Source: Odontesthes bonariensis (Eukaryota > Chordata > Actinopteri > Atheriniformes > Atherinopsidae). From it: DNA of 64,000 nt. Shown one piece after another: positions 1-12,639 of this stretch. The stretch covers positions 31,933,449-31,997,448 of the forward strand of contig NC_134515.1 of NCBI RefSeq assembly GCF_027942865.1, written 5' to 3'. A model generated the notes under the pieces. It saw only the letters and a list, made by a program, of their open reading frames with translations. It had not been told where the DNA came from and ran no database searches. Made by a program: the position numbers and the translations under genes. Within the stretch, counting starts at the first letter, position 1. Each line of letters starts with the position of its first letter.

Positions 1-34
1 GTAAACATATTACATTTCAAATATGCCCTATGTA

Positions 35-470
35 TATTTTTTTATGCATTTAGCAGACGCTTTTATCCAAAGCGACCTACAAATGAGGATATAACATTAC
101 AGCTAACATCAAAGCTAACAATAACAATGAGCTACATAGAAGGAAACCATTAGTCAGACTCTGTCAGAGGTGACAGCGGTGACAGTGTAGAGATAGTGCA
201 GATATAGAGGGAAGTACAGAAAGGGAAAGTGCAGTAGAGGGAGTGGGGAAGTACAGGGTAAGTGCTCGGATAGGAGAAGCTCTCTGAAGAGCTGGGTCTT
301 CAAGAGTTTCTTGAAGATAGACAGTGACGCCCCTGTTCTTGTAGCACTTGGTAGGTCATTCCACCATCTTGGAACGACACATGAAAAGAGTCTGGATTGT
401 CTTAAGGCACATTTGTACTTCTCACTTGTTTGCACGAGTGGGACAGAAATATGCATAACAATGGCCAAAT
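35..470 (-). mobile_element. LINE 3' fragment
   Basis: On the minus strand a degraded reading frame contains SRLFSCVVPRWWNDLPS and LSIFKKLLKTQLF, the typical C-terminal end of fish LINE reverse transcriptase proteins. It is followed by the widespread fish LINE tail that reads CTTTGGATAAAAGCGTCTGC on that strand. The 5' part is missing. Confidence 0.7.
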
Positions 471-2150
471 CATAACATAATAGTGGCTTATTTTTTCAAG
501 GTATTACATGTTTTGGACATTTGACTACTTACTCATTTAAATGTGTAAAAAGGAAGATAAGATAAGATATTCTCCTTCTAAGAAAAGGTAAGAAGGAAGA
601 TGTAAAATCTTAATAATCAGAGAGCTTTAGGCTTGCTGAAATTCATTTCATTTTCTCCAGAGAAAAAGGTTTGAGGTTATCCTGTTTCTCTGTCCTCTAA
701 AGTGGGTCTGGCTTTTTTATGCAGGGGCTGTGTTCCAATACCCTGTGAGTACCACAAGCAAGGGTCACTGTCTAAATGAAATCTCTAAGTCTGATTTAAG
801 GGATGTAAAATGTCAGTATCACTTCTTAGAAGACCCTCTGTGAATAACTCATTTGGCAGCCCTCTTGCACCATCACTCCTGAAGCAGTTCCCACATCTTT
901 GCTGCCCGAGGGACACATTGAGGCCAGAGAAAGTTCAACAGCAGGTCACTCCTAATTGCACTGCTAAGGATATTCCACTCTTTTGTTCACAATGTAGGCC
1001 ATCATCTCTTTCTTGCCCCCTCATTATTCCCCTCTGTTCGATGTGCGTTAAAGGTAGATAGCAGTATAAGTGTCCTCTGTGGACTGAATTCTAAGCAGTT
1101 TACTGAATTAAACATTGTGATTTCCTTGGTGAAAACTCCCCATCAGGATTTCAGCTGCATAAAACTTGTTCAAGGTGAATGAGAGGACTTTTCAGCTGAA
1201 TTTACAATTTCAATACAGGAATAATGGGAATTTAAAGAGTTGATGTCATGTTCGTTTTCTGTGTTATTTGTTCAGGCTGAGACACATACAGTAGCAAATC
1301 AATTGAATCATTTATGTAAATCATGAATATAAATTTTCCACATTAACAGAAAACTGCTTGGTATTGTATAATGTAATGATTTTTTTTTTTCATAATACAC
1401 TTTTGGCCAAAAAATGTGAGAGAAGTAGAATGTTGATGATGCTTGCGTTTAGTTTTTTTTTATTTTTAATTCCAACTTTCCAGGGCAATGATGGAAGACC
1501 AGTGGGATTTTCTAATTTCAAGCTCACAGTTTGAAGTATGAGCTTGTCTCACTGATACAGCAAACACATTTGCAAACACAGCACTGTTCCACAGATAACT
1601 TAAATTGCAGTTTGAAGTCAAAATGTAATATTTGGTATAGAGCAAAATTGATCTCACACCCATGTGATTTTATTTGTATTTGACCTAAACCTAAGGAGAA
1701 AGAAAGCAATGACGATGAGAATTTGATTTGGTAAACTATAATGAGAGTCTAGGTGTAATAACCAACTGCAACAAAAATAAGTACCAACTTCATTTCTTTT
1801 GTATTGAATCAGTGTGATCTTACCATTAATTAACATTAATTGAAGAGTGTTCTGTTGGACTCAAGTGTTAGCCAGGTCACAGTTTTCCCTTTTGCCTTGT
1901 TGAAACCTTGTACTGTCACAGTTTCTGTCATTCAGTCCCTCCCTGACAGATCGTCTCTGTGTGTAAGTTGTTATTTCTCTCTTTCATGGGCACTCAGCTT
2001 TGTCCCTTGGTCTGTGTGAGTCTGTCATCTCTTAGAAGTGAAGTATGCAATTGTTACTTTGTGTTTTGGTTTGTTTTCAGTTACTTTGTGTTTTGGTTTG
2101 TTTTCATTGCTTTTGATAACATGCTAAATCTATTCATTCTCTACACCCAC
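471..2150. other. Intergenic, no gene seen
   Basis: AT-rich sequence with short scattered open frames on both strands and no recognisable motif, splice-bounded exon or RNA gene. A short direct repeat of GTTACTTTGTGTTTTGGTTT occurs near 2055-2105. Confidence 0.6.
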
Positions 2151-2470
2151 TTAAAGGGGAAGTTCGTTTTTTTTTTTTTTTTAAACCTGGACCTTATTTC
2201 TGGCATAAAATACATTCATCTACTCACCAATAACAGTTTGGTATAAGTCGGTTTGTAATGGTTTGGTATTTAGATCACTCGAGATCCGCGTATATCCATA
2301 TAACCGGAGAGAACAGGGCATAGACAATACAGCCTCTAAATAAGGCATTATCTGTCTTTATTTCACCAATCCTTTAAGACGAATGAATGAACGAACGTGT
2401 ACTATTGCACTGTTAGCTCAGAGCTGCCGTGTTGTTGCGTAGTACACGCTCATTCATTTGATATAAATAT
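2150..2470 (+). repeat. Fish interspersed repeat, probable TTAA-type MITE fragment
   Basis: Begins CTTAAAGGGGAAGTTCG and runs through a T tract and a segment about an extended region near ACCTGGACCTTATTTCTGG, which I recognise as a common repeat family in fish genomes. The far terminus is not clear, so class and end are uncertain. Confidence 0.4.
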
Positions 2471-2539
2471 TAATGTATAGAAGTCTTTAGCCACAACTTA
2501 TTATATATATATATTGCCAGGGAATAGATGCATTGTTTC

Positions 2540-3200
2540 ACTGGAACATGTCAAACCATTAACTGAAATACAGTACAAAGGGCAAAAACAGAGTTGAGAA
2601 AGTACAATTCTAACAAATTTAAAAGTCATTATTTGGTTAGACCACCTTTATTCTTCAACACAGCCTGAACCCTCTCAAACAAGCTTTTTTTGTATTCTCT
2701 TTAGGTAATCTACAGGGATAGTTCTCCAGGTTTCTTAAAGGACATCCAAAGCTCTTCTTTGGATGTTGGCTGTCTTTTGTTCAGTTCTCTGTCAAGATGA
2801 TCCCACACTGCTTCACTAATGTTGAGATCCTGGCTCTGGGGAGGATTCGTCACTTCTTAAGGCGTGCTGCCTTTGATTCACAGTCCACTTTTATCTCAGC
2901 CTATTCTCCCTGTGTCTTTTCCTTAAGAATGGCTTCTTGACAGCCACCCTTCTGCGGAAACCATTTCTGATGAGGCTTTGGTGAACAGCAGATGGATCAA
3001 CTAAAGGGTTCGACAGAGCTCTCAGGTCCTGTGTCAATTTGTTGCTGCTATTTTTCAAGGACATCACTTTCAGATACTATTCATTTTGACCGGTCACTTC
3101 TTTAGGCCTCCACTTGTCAAATTCTATCAAATTCTTTGAGGACATACTGCACACATGGCCAAGATATTCCAGGTTTTTTTTTCCCAGATAACCTCTGTTT
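2540..3200 (-). mobile_element. Degenerate Tc1/mariner-like transposase remnant
   Basis: The minus strand around 2640-2860 reads, across stops and frameshifts, like the C-terminal end of a Tc1-type transposase (WDHLDRELNKRQPTSKEEL). Sequence further along to about 3.2 kb resembles its more N-terminal part. No intact frame remains and inverted repeats were not found. Confidence 0.55.
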
Positions 3201-3249
3201 GGGGATCACTTTGTTCTTTAAAAATACTAGTATTTAAAATTCTTAAATA

Positions 3250-4290
3250 CACAACCCTTGTTCAACCCTTGAGTCAGATGCATTTTATAATTTAATGGTT
3301 CATAGGTCAGTGTCAAGTGGCTCAATAAACAAAAGAAATAACAACACATTCTTCTGAGAATGTTTCTGGACTGGACTGTGTGTAATGTGTGTAAAATCAG
3401 CCAGCATTCAAAGAAACTCTATGAAACACCTTGAGAAAGCCAAGAGAGCTATTGCTGTTGCTGAAACGAAGTAGTTTGAAGTATTATTGGACAGCATACT
3501 GAACCCCACGTTACTCACCATGTGTTTCTCGCTTGTAAGTGACTTTAAATAAAGTGTCCACTAATAAATGTATTGTAATGAAAGTCTGGCTCATTGAAAA
3601 CTAAATATGAAGAAACGAGGGTGGCTCAAGACTGTTGCACAATACTAAAAAAAGCAAATTTGCTTTTTCCTTTTAATGGTTCAGGATCCGACAGTACACA
3701 TAACTGAAGAAGAGACATTAAAGCCTAACATATAGCCCAATGCCAATGATAAGGAAAGCCTTTAAGACTTACCTAACCCACCTGTAAACAGTTGTTTTTC
3801 CACACAAAATATGGCATTTGAAATTAAACTTTGGTTTAATTTGGTAGCTTTATTCCTTTGCACTCACTTTAAGGATATCCCTGAGAAAAAAGAAAAAAAA
3901 AACACATAAAAGCCCTAGAAGATCAAATCACAAAGCTTTGCGCTGCAAGCCAACCAAGCCCTGAGCGTGCACGAGACATGCATGAACAGCAGAGAGGAAA
4001 ACTGCCTTCTTAACAGGAAGAAACCTCCAGCATAACCATCTGAGGCCATTTGTCTCAGCCGGTTGGGGGTTGAGAGAACAGGAAAGAGAAATCATTAAAC
4101 GACATAACACTAGGCCAGGAATACCTGCTGAGAAAGAAAAAAGAGAAACACATGATATTAAATAACGAAATGATGTTGTATATGTACTGTCAATGGAGGG
4201 TAAAGAATGCAGAGAGAGGAGAGGCGCTCATTGCACCTTTATATCTTTTAGACATGCTTATAGTCTAACCAAGTGGTAGGTTTCGTCTGC
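3250..4290. other. Intergenic, no gene seen
   Basis: No supported feature. The short phrase ACTGAACCCCAC near 3500 also occurs near 10.9 kb and is common in fish repeats, but the copy is too short to assign. Confidence 0.5.
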
Positions 4291-4374
4291 CTTCGTGGAT
4301 GAGTATAGTATATCATGCTTGTAGTAATGGAAATTCATGCCTGAAACAAACTAAAGTTTATAGATCGGATATCT

Positions 4375-4545
4375 CCTTTAACAGTTTGGTTGGTATTGGG
4401 TCTAAAATACAAGTTGATGATTTTGATGACGTTATAGTTGTTGTTAGCTCAGTGAGTGCCACGGGTCAGAACCAGTCTAAACCCAAATCAAGTTGTACAG
4501 ATGCTTCTAACGCTGCTGTACCTGATGAAACATCATTTCAATCGT
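4375..4545 (-). mobile_element. Antisense L2-type LINE fragment
   Basis: The complement matches the stretch just before the reverse transcriptase core of the L2 copy at 34.1-34.25 kb. The plus-strand frame shows [18 protein letters not shown], while the antisense of that copy shows [15 protein letters not shown], so both derive from the same ORF2 region. Confidence 0.7.
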
Positions 4546-4902
4546 GGGAGGGAGGCCATGAATTTTACTGTAAGAGAAACCATTTTTTGTTGTGAAGAAG
4601 ATCGTGAATTTTGAGAGTTAAAGAAATATATGGCTCAACAGACATTATGCAGCATTGACATAAAAATAGATGAAAATCCTTGAAATCCAGTTGGCAGCTG
4701 GTATTTGTTGCTAACCTTAAAACTAGTAGGACACTCCTCCCCATTGAGCTTCAAAATCCACCACCATATCTTTTGAGTTTGTGTAATTAGATGTCTTTCA
4801 AAAAAATTCCTGATACTTCTCTCGGCTCACAGTAAAAGTCCCCAAAAGGTTATGGAAGGAAAGAAAAAAAATAACAAAAGAAAATAGGAGTTAACGTGAA
4901 GT

Positions 4903-5640
4903 GAAGTGAAATTTATTTATATAGCACTTTTCAGCAACAAGGCGATCCAAAGTGCTTTACAACACAAAAACAACAATCAGGAAAAATCAAACACAGAAAT
5001 ACAGAACAGAGCAAAAGTAAATTTAGCTAATAGTAGGATTGGTATAACAGGTAATTTGAGTAAACTAAGAAAAGCTAACAAACATGGATAAACTTTCCTC
5101 TAAGAGGAAGCATTTAAAAATATAGCTAATAACAGAACGGTTGATATAACGAATGATAACAAATCTTTAAAAGACTTTCATCTGAGAGGAAATATTAAGG
5201 TTGATACAGTGGTAATAGGTCTTAACAGACCATTTGAATATGACTAAGTTTTCCTCCTAGTGAAGTATTAATAAGATCAGAAACACGGATAAGCTTTCCT
5301 CTAAGAGGAAGCATTTAAAAAGCTGTTCAATGGTCCATAAATTAAAGGGAACTTGGATAAAAAACTTTCATCTGAGAAGAAATATTAAGGTTTATAGTGA
5401 TAATAGGTCTTAATAGACCATTTGAATATGACTAAGTTTTCCTCCTAGTGAAGCATTAATAAGATAAGGGTAGAATGACAGAAGAAATACCACATTAGGG
5501 GAGAAGAGGAGAAAAAACCTCAGCACAGGCAGAGTGAAACAAAGACAGAGTAGCAACAGAGGACCTATTTGGAAGTGAGTTCATGGAAACACTGCCAAGG
5601 GCATGTGATTTTGTTATTAGGCCGTGAAAAACAAGTTTTG
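4903..5640 (-). repeat. LINE tail plus internally duplicated repeat
   Basis: Starts with a fish LINE-type 3' tail (AAATTTATTTATATAGCACT, AAAGTGCTTTACA). It then carries a roughly 190-base unit twice: CTTTCCTCTAAGAGGAAGCA near 5092 and 5291, and TTTGAATATGACTAAGTTTT near 5233 and 5420. Confidence 0.55.
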
Positions 5641-5940
5641 AATTCTGTGTTTAGACTCATTCAAAGCTTTTCCTTTTTTACTGAGAAAAAAATCATTAAA
5701 AAATTTACACGCCAGTCCTAACTAAACCCTAATTTGGGTACCCATTTATCATAGGCTTTGTCTTTAGTTTGGTGAAAAGTCAAGAAAAACAATAGTAAAA
5801 CACAATACATACAATATATAAAGTATATAAAATGCATAGTATAATAGCACTTGTACAACGTATTCTACATATATTTTGTGAATACGAAAGAAATGCTATT
5901 TTAATAAGTAGTTTAAAAAATATTTACTGGGTCCTCGCAA

Positions 5941-6120
5941 GTTAGTCTGATGATCATATTTCCGCGGGCACTCGAAGGCAGCATTTGGTACAGTACAGGC
6001 TGTCATGGCGCTGAAGAGGCCCGAGCAGCCGCGGCGTCAAACTTTCACTCCGGCTCCATTTGGAACATCTTCACGCTGTATACTCTTTAAAGTGGTCACC
6101 ATCCCATGAGGACGCACTTC
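5941..6120 (+). other. Candidate 5' non-coding exon and promoter, possibly of klhl21
   Basis: A locally GC- and CpG-richer patch in AT-rich surroundings ends in a strong donor (CTTCG followed by GTAAGTTG at 6121). It has no good coding frame running into the donor. klhl21 needs an upstream exon because its ATG follows an acceptor at 13252, and this patch is on the right strand. The intron would be about 7.1 kb. The link to klhl21 is inference. A second candidate ends at 12639. Confidence 0.35.
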
Positions 6121-6714
6121 GGTAAGTTGTCCAACACCGAGTTGGCCTGATTTTGAGCGTTGTTGTTCGCTTCAGGCGGGGGACAGTTGGACATTAGCTG
6201 ATGAAACGTTATGTCTAAATGGAAAAATAACGTTCAGTGCTCGGAATGAATGTGACTCTACTTTAATGTTTGCTTGCAATTACAAACATGTCAATTTAGA
6301 GCTTGAGCTTCACGCCGCTGTATATTTTAGCGTAGTTCACACGTTAAAATAAATTCAAGACTGATTAAAAATAAAAGAATCATTCAATGCATTTTAGCAG
6401 GCAATATGAGACGAAGAAGCTGTACAGAAGTTGCGAACTATTTTTTTTTTTTTTGTCACATCGTGTGTGCGCGTGTTGTTTGTGTTTGTTTGTTTACGTG
6501 TTTACTGTTACTGACACATTTGTGGAACTTTTGGCCTAGTGCTGCATAAAGGCATTATTAGCTTATATTTGAATATTATCACGACCTAAGTGGAGGAGCA
6601 GTGACACATTTGATGTTTTTTCAAAGTAACTGAAGACTAAAAGCCTCTCTGCTCACACATGTTGACTAGTGTTTGGGGCCTTGTAATTATTGGGGAGTTA
6701 AGACTTTAACAGTA

Positions 6715-7260
6715 CATCATATCTGGAAATCTGGCAGTCTAGGCCTATAGCAGCTTAACTATGGGATGTTTCAGGATCACCTGAGCCATCCCCAACTATA
6801 AGCTTTATCAAAAAGGAAAGTTTTAAGCCTGGTCATTTACTGGCAGCTTATTCCACAAGAGAGGGGCCTGATGACTGAAGGCTCTGCCTCCCATTCTACT
6901 TTTAGAAACTCTGGGAACCACAAGTAAACCTGCAGTTTGGGAGCGAAGTGCTCTGTTAGGAAAAATGTCTTACAATGAGATCTTTAAGACATGATGGAGC
7001 TCGGTCATTAAGAAATTCACATGTGAGGAGAAGAATCTTAAATTCTATTCTGAATTTAACAGGAAGCCAATGATTCATTTTTTCTTTCGTATCAAGTAAA
7101 CGTGCCGCTGCCACACTGTGGCCTGAAATTAAAAGGAACTGTTGATCTCTTCGTTTTACGTTCCTGCTTATTAACTGTGAACTGGCAGTAAAATCATTTG
7201 TGTGTGGGAAATATGTTCTATGGAACAACTAACGGTCTCCGAGCAGAATCATTCATAAAC
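6715..7260 (-). mobile_element. L2-type LINE 3' fragment, antisense
   Basis: The complement reproduces the end of ORF2 and the start of the 3' UTR of the two L2 copies at 24.3-24.7 and 35.4-35.75 kb, for example the segments around GGATGGCTCAGGTGATCCTG and the RALRSQT coding stretch. It is broken by small indels and degrades beyond about 7075. Confidence 0.75.
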
Positions 7261-7874
7261 ATAGTTCACGAGATCACTTATTTGTGCTGAAAATGGTCCC
7301 ATCGTATGAGTGCACAATCAGCTCTACAAAAGCTAGCGCACCATTTAGATGAGAAGCTGCTGCATCAACATACCGGTAATATATTCACCCTCATACTTTC
7401 TTATCTGAGTGTTGCTTCTGGTAGCCTTGCACTGGCCTTCCTTAGTAGGGAATGAGGTGAGTGTGGCGTGTTTGCCTTTTTAAGGGCAGGACAGGCTCGT
7501 CTGTGAAGGAGTGGGGATTCAGAGCAGCTGTCTTTGTGTGGTTCGTAGCCTGTCAGGTGCTTAGTGCGACCACACGTCAATACTATATCGAATAAACATG
7601 TTAATGGCTGGATGTCTACAGTAAAACCTTTCCTTTTTCAATATATTTTCTGTTCAGCATGAATTACTTTGTTGTTCAGAGTAGCCCAAACTGAACACAA
7701 GCCAAAAAAAAAAAAAAGAATATAGCTTTGAAGTGTTTGAATGATACTTTTGCACTTTAGACTAAGCCGTTCATTTTCTTTTGGATCTTACCGAGATGTT
7801 GGACACCTCCATAGAAGTAGAATATTGTTGTGAAGGTGGATTGTGCTTCACGGAGCTGTTCAGATCTGCCTTTT

Positions 7875-8946
7875 TTTTTGATTATAATTTTTTATTTGCA
7901 CTGTTAGAAGAATGCGTACAAGCAAGATATGGCTTAATAGTGCACACAAGAATAAACAAAAAAACAAAACAAAACAAAGGCAGATCAAATGAAAGGGAGG
8001 AAAAAAAAAAAAAAACTAGCAGGGACATCATACCAATAGACTTCAACTGGTTAGAACGTCCTTAATTCTTGAGCAAAGTACTTTCCATGCATTTACTGTA
8101 GATAAACTGGCGTTGTTCAGTCGAGCTGTGGTCTCCTCCAATGATGCAATGTCCAGTAAGGATCTGATCCAGTAACATTTTGCATTAATATCAGGTTTGA
8201 ACCACAGCTGGAATATTGACTTTTTGGCAGCTGTGAAGCCAGCAAACACCAGACGTTTTTCACGTAGAGAGAGCTCAAGTGTGGAGTCATCATTTAATAA
8301 ACAAAAACAGGGGTCTAACACAAGAGTAATGTCAAGAAACTTGGATAGCATCTTAATAACATATTTCCAAAATATACTTATAATGGGACATTCCCAAAAC
8401 ATATGGAGGAAGGTACCTGTGGCGTTCTGGCAAAGCATGCATTGTGGATTTTGAGAGATATTCATTTTGAAACGTATGTATGGTGTTGTATATGCCTTGT
8501 GGATCATCTTATAATGAATTAATTGATGTGCCAGGCACTTAGATGTTAGTGGTAGATTGTCCCATATCTTCTCCCAGTCTGGATCAACACCCATTGCCTT
8601 AAGTTCCCTATCCCATATTGACACAACAGAAAGAGGTTTCATGGAGTTCCTTATCAGAAGGTTGTACAGTTTTGCTACCAGGCCTCTCGAAAGGCTACTA
8701 GGACAGACAAGATTAGATAGGGGATGTGAACATAATGGTTGCCAAGGCACTCCATACGCCTTCATCGAAGATGTGAGCTGGAGATAAAGGAAATAGGATG
8801 AGCCTGGGAGATCATATTGGTGTTGGAGGTCTTGGAACGTGCGCAGTATGCCATTGTCGCAAATGTCATTAACTGTGTGGATGCCTTTGGATGACCATAC
8901 AGGAGAAGTAAAGGGTTGCTTGCCTGAAGTTAAACAAGGATTGTTC
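7875..8946 (-). mobile_element. 5'-truncated L1-like LINE with 16-bp target-site duplication
   Basis: A 240-codon minus-strand frame (8765-8043) is the C-terminal end of an L1/Tx1-type ORF2 (RFKMNISQNPQCMLC, HMFWECPIISIFWKYV). Downstream on that strand comes AATAAA and an A-rich tail. The element is flanked by identical TTCAGATCTGCCTTTT at 7859-7874 and 8947-8962, with the A tail against the copy expected for target-primed reverse transcription. The frame lacks the endonuclease and reverse transcriptase domains, so the copy is dead on arrival. Confidence 0.88.
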
Positions 8947-11039
8947 TTCAGATCTGCCTTTTGAAGTTTTATGTGTCGTCTTGAGTTGGCGATCAGAATC
9001 TGCTGGTTTTTGGTTTAACTGGCTATGACGGGTTACCGGCTGAGTACATGCAAAGAGAGCCAGCACAGCACTGAGCTCTGTTGTCAGATCTGCCTGGCAA
9101 ATTTCCCTGATCAGAAAGTCATTTGTAAAATGTTGTAATGGTAACACAAATAAGGCGTCTTTCTAACAGCAGGAGGGTAGACCTAATTTTAATGAAACCG
9201 AGCTGACATATTAAATTGGTTTCTCTGTGCAGTTTACAGGGGCTGTGTACAAAACCAGATGCCAGCTTCTGCTCTCTTTGAAGTGGGATATACTGCAGTT
9301 CATTTCTCTCTGGTTTAATTTGTATGATACCAGAAGACTGTTTAGTAACCAGAGGCACTTTATTTTTTTAATTAGTTGAAGTGGCATTAGGAGGTGATTC
9401 AACCTATAAGGACCCGATATGAAAACATGGGTGTTCCACTTCCCATGTGTAGAGGGATGTCTTTGTCCACTGTCAAGCGTAGTTCTTAGAAAGGAGCCAA
9501 ACCATTGTGTGCTCTTATATTTTGATACTAACAGCCCCTGGAACAATGCTCTCATTAATGTTTGTTTCCCCTATCAAACAGTACTGGTTAGGCTACACAG
9601 TAATTTGCCGTCACTGATTTTTACAAACGAATCAGAAAATACAACAGTAAGCAGCGGCTGTTCTGTAATATTCTTTTTTACAATTACATTTAACGTGGCA
9701 TTAAAAGGTGTGAAGTTTGGTGGTAATTGCACAGATGCACCAGTAAGAGGCAACAGTGTCATTGGAAGAAATAGACATTGCACGGCCACTTTAACACCCC
9801 CGTCGGGGCTGTAATGTCTATGCAGTGTTTCAATGAATTGCGTATGATACCCTGACTTTTATCATCGTGCCAAAGTTGACGTTCTTGGTTTTGATGGATA
9901 GATGGATTATCTGCAAAACTGATTAATTTTTACTCTGTGTTTGATGTTGATTTGCAAGTGTTTGGGTCCAGCCAGCCTGAAATCAGACGGGGAATATGGT
10001 GAAAGTGCGCTATCTGCTCCACATGTTGGTGTTGGCACATTTTGCTGCAAGCAGAGCGGTGCAGCAGGGCCTCACAGGGCTGCTGTTGAACCTGCGTGAA
10101 GATGTTTGAACTCTGATTGAATGCAGCAGGTTAATTAAATGTCAAAAGTACTATCAGACTATATTTACTGTAGCTCTGAACGTTTGGCCCTTTCATCAAC
10201 CATTTCAAGAAAGAACCACAGTGCGTTCGGTCCCCAGACGAACGGTGCGGCACCTTTTTGCTTTCCCGCTGGCAGGATTTGCAGGTCATGAGTTCACCGT
10301 CAGGGGCAGACAGGCTAATACTGTTATGCTACATGAAGAAAGGGGGAATTGAGTTCCTTCCGCCCATATAGCCTGTGTGTGTAGGTGCGTGGTGCCGTCA
10401 TATCTCTGCTGCTACACTGGCCTCTCTGTGCTCCTCTGACACAGCAGTGAGATTGTTTTCCCTCCCCCTCGCCTTCTTCCTCCCCCTTTTGAGAGTATGA
10501 GTCTCTTAGCCGTTCATTTGTACAACCCTGCTTCAGAAAAAGTTGAAAAGTTTCAAACGCAGAATGCCGTCATTTGCAAATGAGCTCATCCCTGTAGTTA
10601 ACGACCAAAGACGAGATATTAAATTTCAAACCTGATAAGTTTATTCTTTTAAGATTTTGCTCACCTTGTAAAAGGTGTTGCAACACGTCTTGTTATTGAA
10701 TTATTTTTTTTAAATGACGCTCTGCAACTGTTTTGGATCTGAGGAAAACGCTTGCTTTGAAAGTAATGTTTTTTTTCTTTTTTTCTTGCCCTTTCCGGTT
10801 TCATACTTCATGCTTTCCGGCTTCATGCTTAGCAAGGGAGTAACGCACGACCCGGGTCCTGCTCCACAAGCTGAAAGTGTCCTTGGCCAAGACACTGAAC
10901 CCCACATTACCCACGATATGCTCGTTTGGTATGTGATTGTAGAATAAACGGCTGCAAATATCAACTAAGAGTGTGAGGGAATAAGAAACACATTGGAAAG
11001 TGTTTTTTAAACTCTCTAGATACGGTTAATAAGGTGATA

Positions 11040-11043
11040 TATT

Positions 11044-11074
<31 letters not shown>

Positions 11075-11076
11075 AT
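11040..11076. repeat. (TA)n(TG)n microsatellite
   Basis: A TATATA run of about 25 bases passes directly into GTGTGTGTGT. Confidence 0.9.
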
Positions 11077-12182
11077 GCGCGGAGCATATGGCTCATAGGA
11101 TTTAAGCTGTTCAATACTGTGCGGGTGAGTGACCCTCTGGACTGCATGCCGGCCAGTTTAACACCAGGACTCGGTGCCCACAGAACTGTGCTGTTGTACC
11201 TCGTGCAGAATGTGGTTTGACATCGTCTTCCTGAAAATAAGCAAATCCTTCCCTGAAAACGGCATTGTCTGGAGGGCAGCATGCGTTTCTAAAAATAGCT
11301 CAATACTTGAATACAATCCTCAGATATGTGCACGTTGCCCATGCCGTGCACACTAATGGTCCCACACCATCGCAGATGCTGGCTTTTGGAGGTGTGTACT
11401 GATTAAAGCTAAATCCACAACTTATAAAAAAAATAATTTAAAATTTTTAATCTGTCAGACCACAAATGGGTTTTCCACTTCATCTCAGTCCATCATGAGT
11501 GAGCTTTGTCGTGAGGAGGTAGCAGTATTTTGGGGTCTTCTTTCCTATCTGGTTTTTGCAGTAGAGCTTTACCTTGCATTTGTGGCTGTCGTTTGTGGTT
11601 TCTGTCAGTGTTTACAGAGACCATGAAGCGATGTCCACAACAAAATCATGCCTGTTTGATCATTTTATGCTGCACGAGAAGCTGACGATTACAGCAGCAC
11701 TGGTTCTCAGCCTGTCCGATTTCTTTGAAGTCGCAAAAAATCTTTTAAGGGCATAAAAGGATTCAGAATTTAAAGAGAGGTGGGGGTTTTTTTTCGGGGG
11801 GGGGGGTCAGCGCAGGTCTGCACTGTGAGGCTCTGTGTGTCCTTCGGGAGAGTAGCAGCTATTTGGTCTGCTGCGTTGTTGAACTCTGGTGTGGAATGCA
11901 TGCTGTCCTTTGGCCAGAGGATCAGGGGCTTTATAACAACCTTTAAACAAATCACTGTAAGCAGATACCTGTGTATTTTGAGAATAAATGATCCTGTCCT
12001 AGGAAGAAGCTTGGGGGGGACACATGCTTCTAACCAAGAGCGAGTAACAAGACTCCTTTTTCTTTCTTTTTTTCCCAGTAAGATGTCAAGATGAAATATT
12101 TTCGTAATCAAGCACTTTTGATGTCGAGCCTGGGAGTTGTTTAGATATTTTTAGTTTGTGTCCACACCATCATCCTAAAACG

Positions 12183-12212
<30 letters not shown>
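12183..12212. repeat. Poly(T) tract
   Basis: An uninterrupted T run of about 30 bases; it could be the antisense A tail of a retroelement, but no element is visible beside it. Confidence 0.85.
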
Positions 12213-12214
<2 letters not shown>

Positions 12215-12529
12215 GTTGTTCGAAGAATCAGTTATTATAAAGTAGGTTTGGTTTTTTTACACTTGAGAAGTAGGTGTTTGCATCCTATGATCCACATCCA
12301 TAAGGATGTGGATCTGTTCCTCTCGGGTGCTTTGTTCTGGTGATTCAGAACTTACTCACCACACATGAGTGGGCATATGAGTGGTTTTGGGTTGTTGGTG
12401 GAGGGGGGGGCGCTCACAGCATGTTAGGTGTTCTCCCCAAAATCCATCCCCCACCCCTGTCTGGAAATGGACACTGCTGGTGTATTTATAGCTCCAGACC
12501 ACAAGCGAGCTCTCTTTCTTAAACACAGC

Positions 12530-12639
12530 TACGGAGTTGGTCAGATTCACCACAGTCGTGCTGAGCTTCACCGTCGTATATTCTCGACTGTTGTACTCCG
12601 TCACTTTGCTTGTTAAACGTGCCCGGAGGAGCTCGTCAG
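12530..12639 (+). other. Alternative candidate 5' non-coding exon of klhl21
   Basis: The sequence ending GGAGCTCGTCAG is followed by GTAGGA at 12640, an acceptable donor, about 0.6 kb before the klhl21 acceptor at 13252. The 5' boundary is not visible, and only a transcript would decide between this and the patch at 6.0 kb. Confidence 0.25.

Larger units (their letters stand above)
8963..12529. other. Probable klhl21 first intron or intergenic, no coding exon seen
   Basis: No recognisable coding exon. Contains a TA/TG microsatellite at about 11040-11075 and a G-homopolymer near 11800. The long frames here are on opposite strands of the same sequence and show no family motif. Confidence 0.5.

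Noticed and set aside
9419-9814. 131-codon plus-strand frame
   Set aside because: Overlapped by an opposite-strand frame over the same bases, no motif, and inside presumed klhl21 intron 1.
10860-10920. Possible SINE at the phrase around GTCCTTGGCCAAGACACTGA
   Set aside because: Known to recur in fish genomes, but here no tRNA-like head or tail is visible, so no class can be supported.
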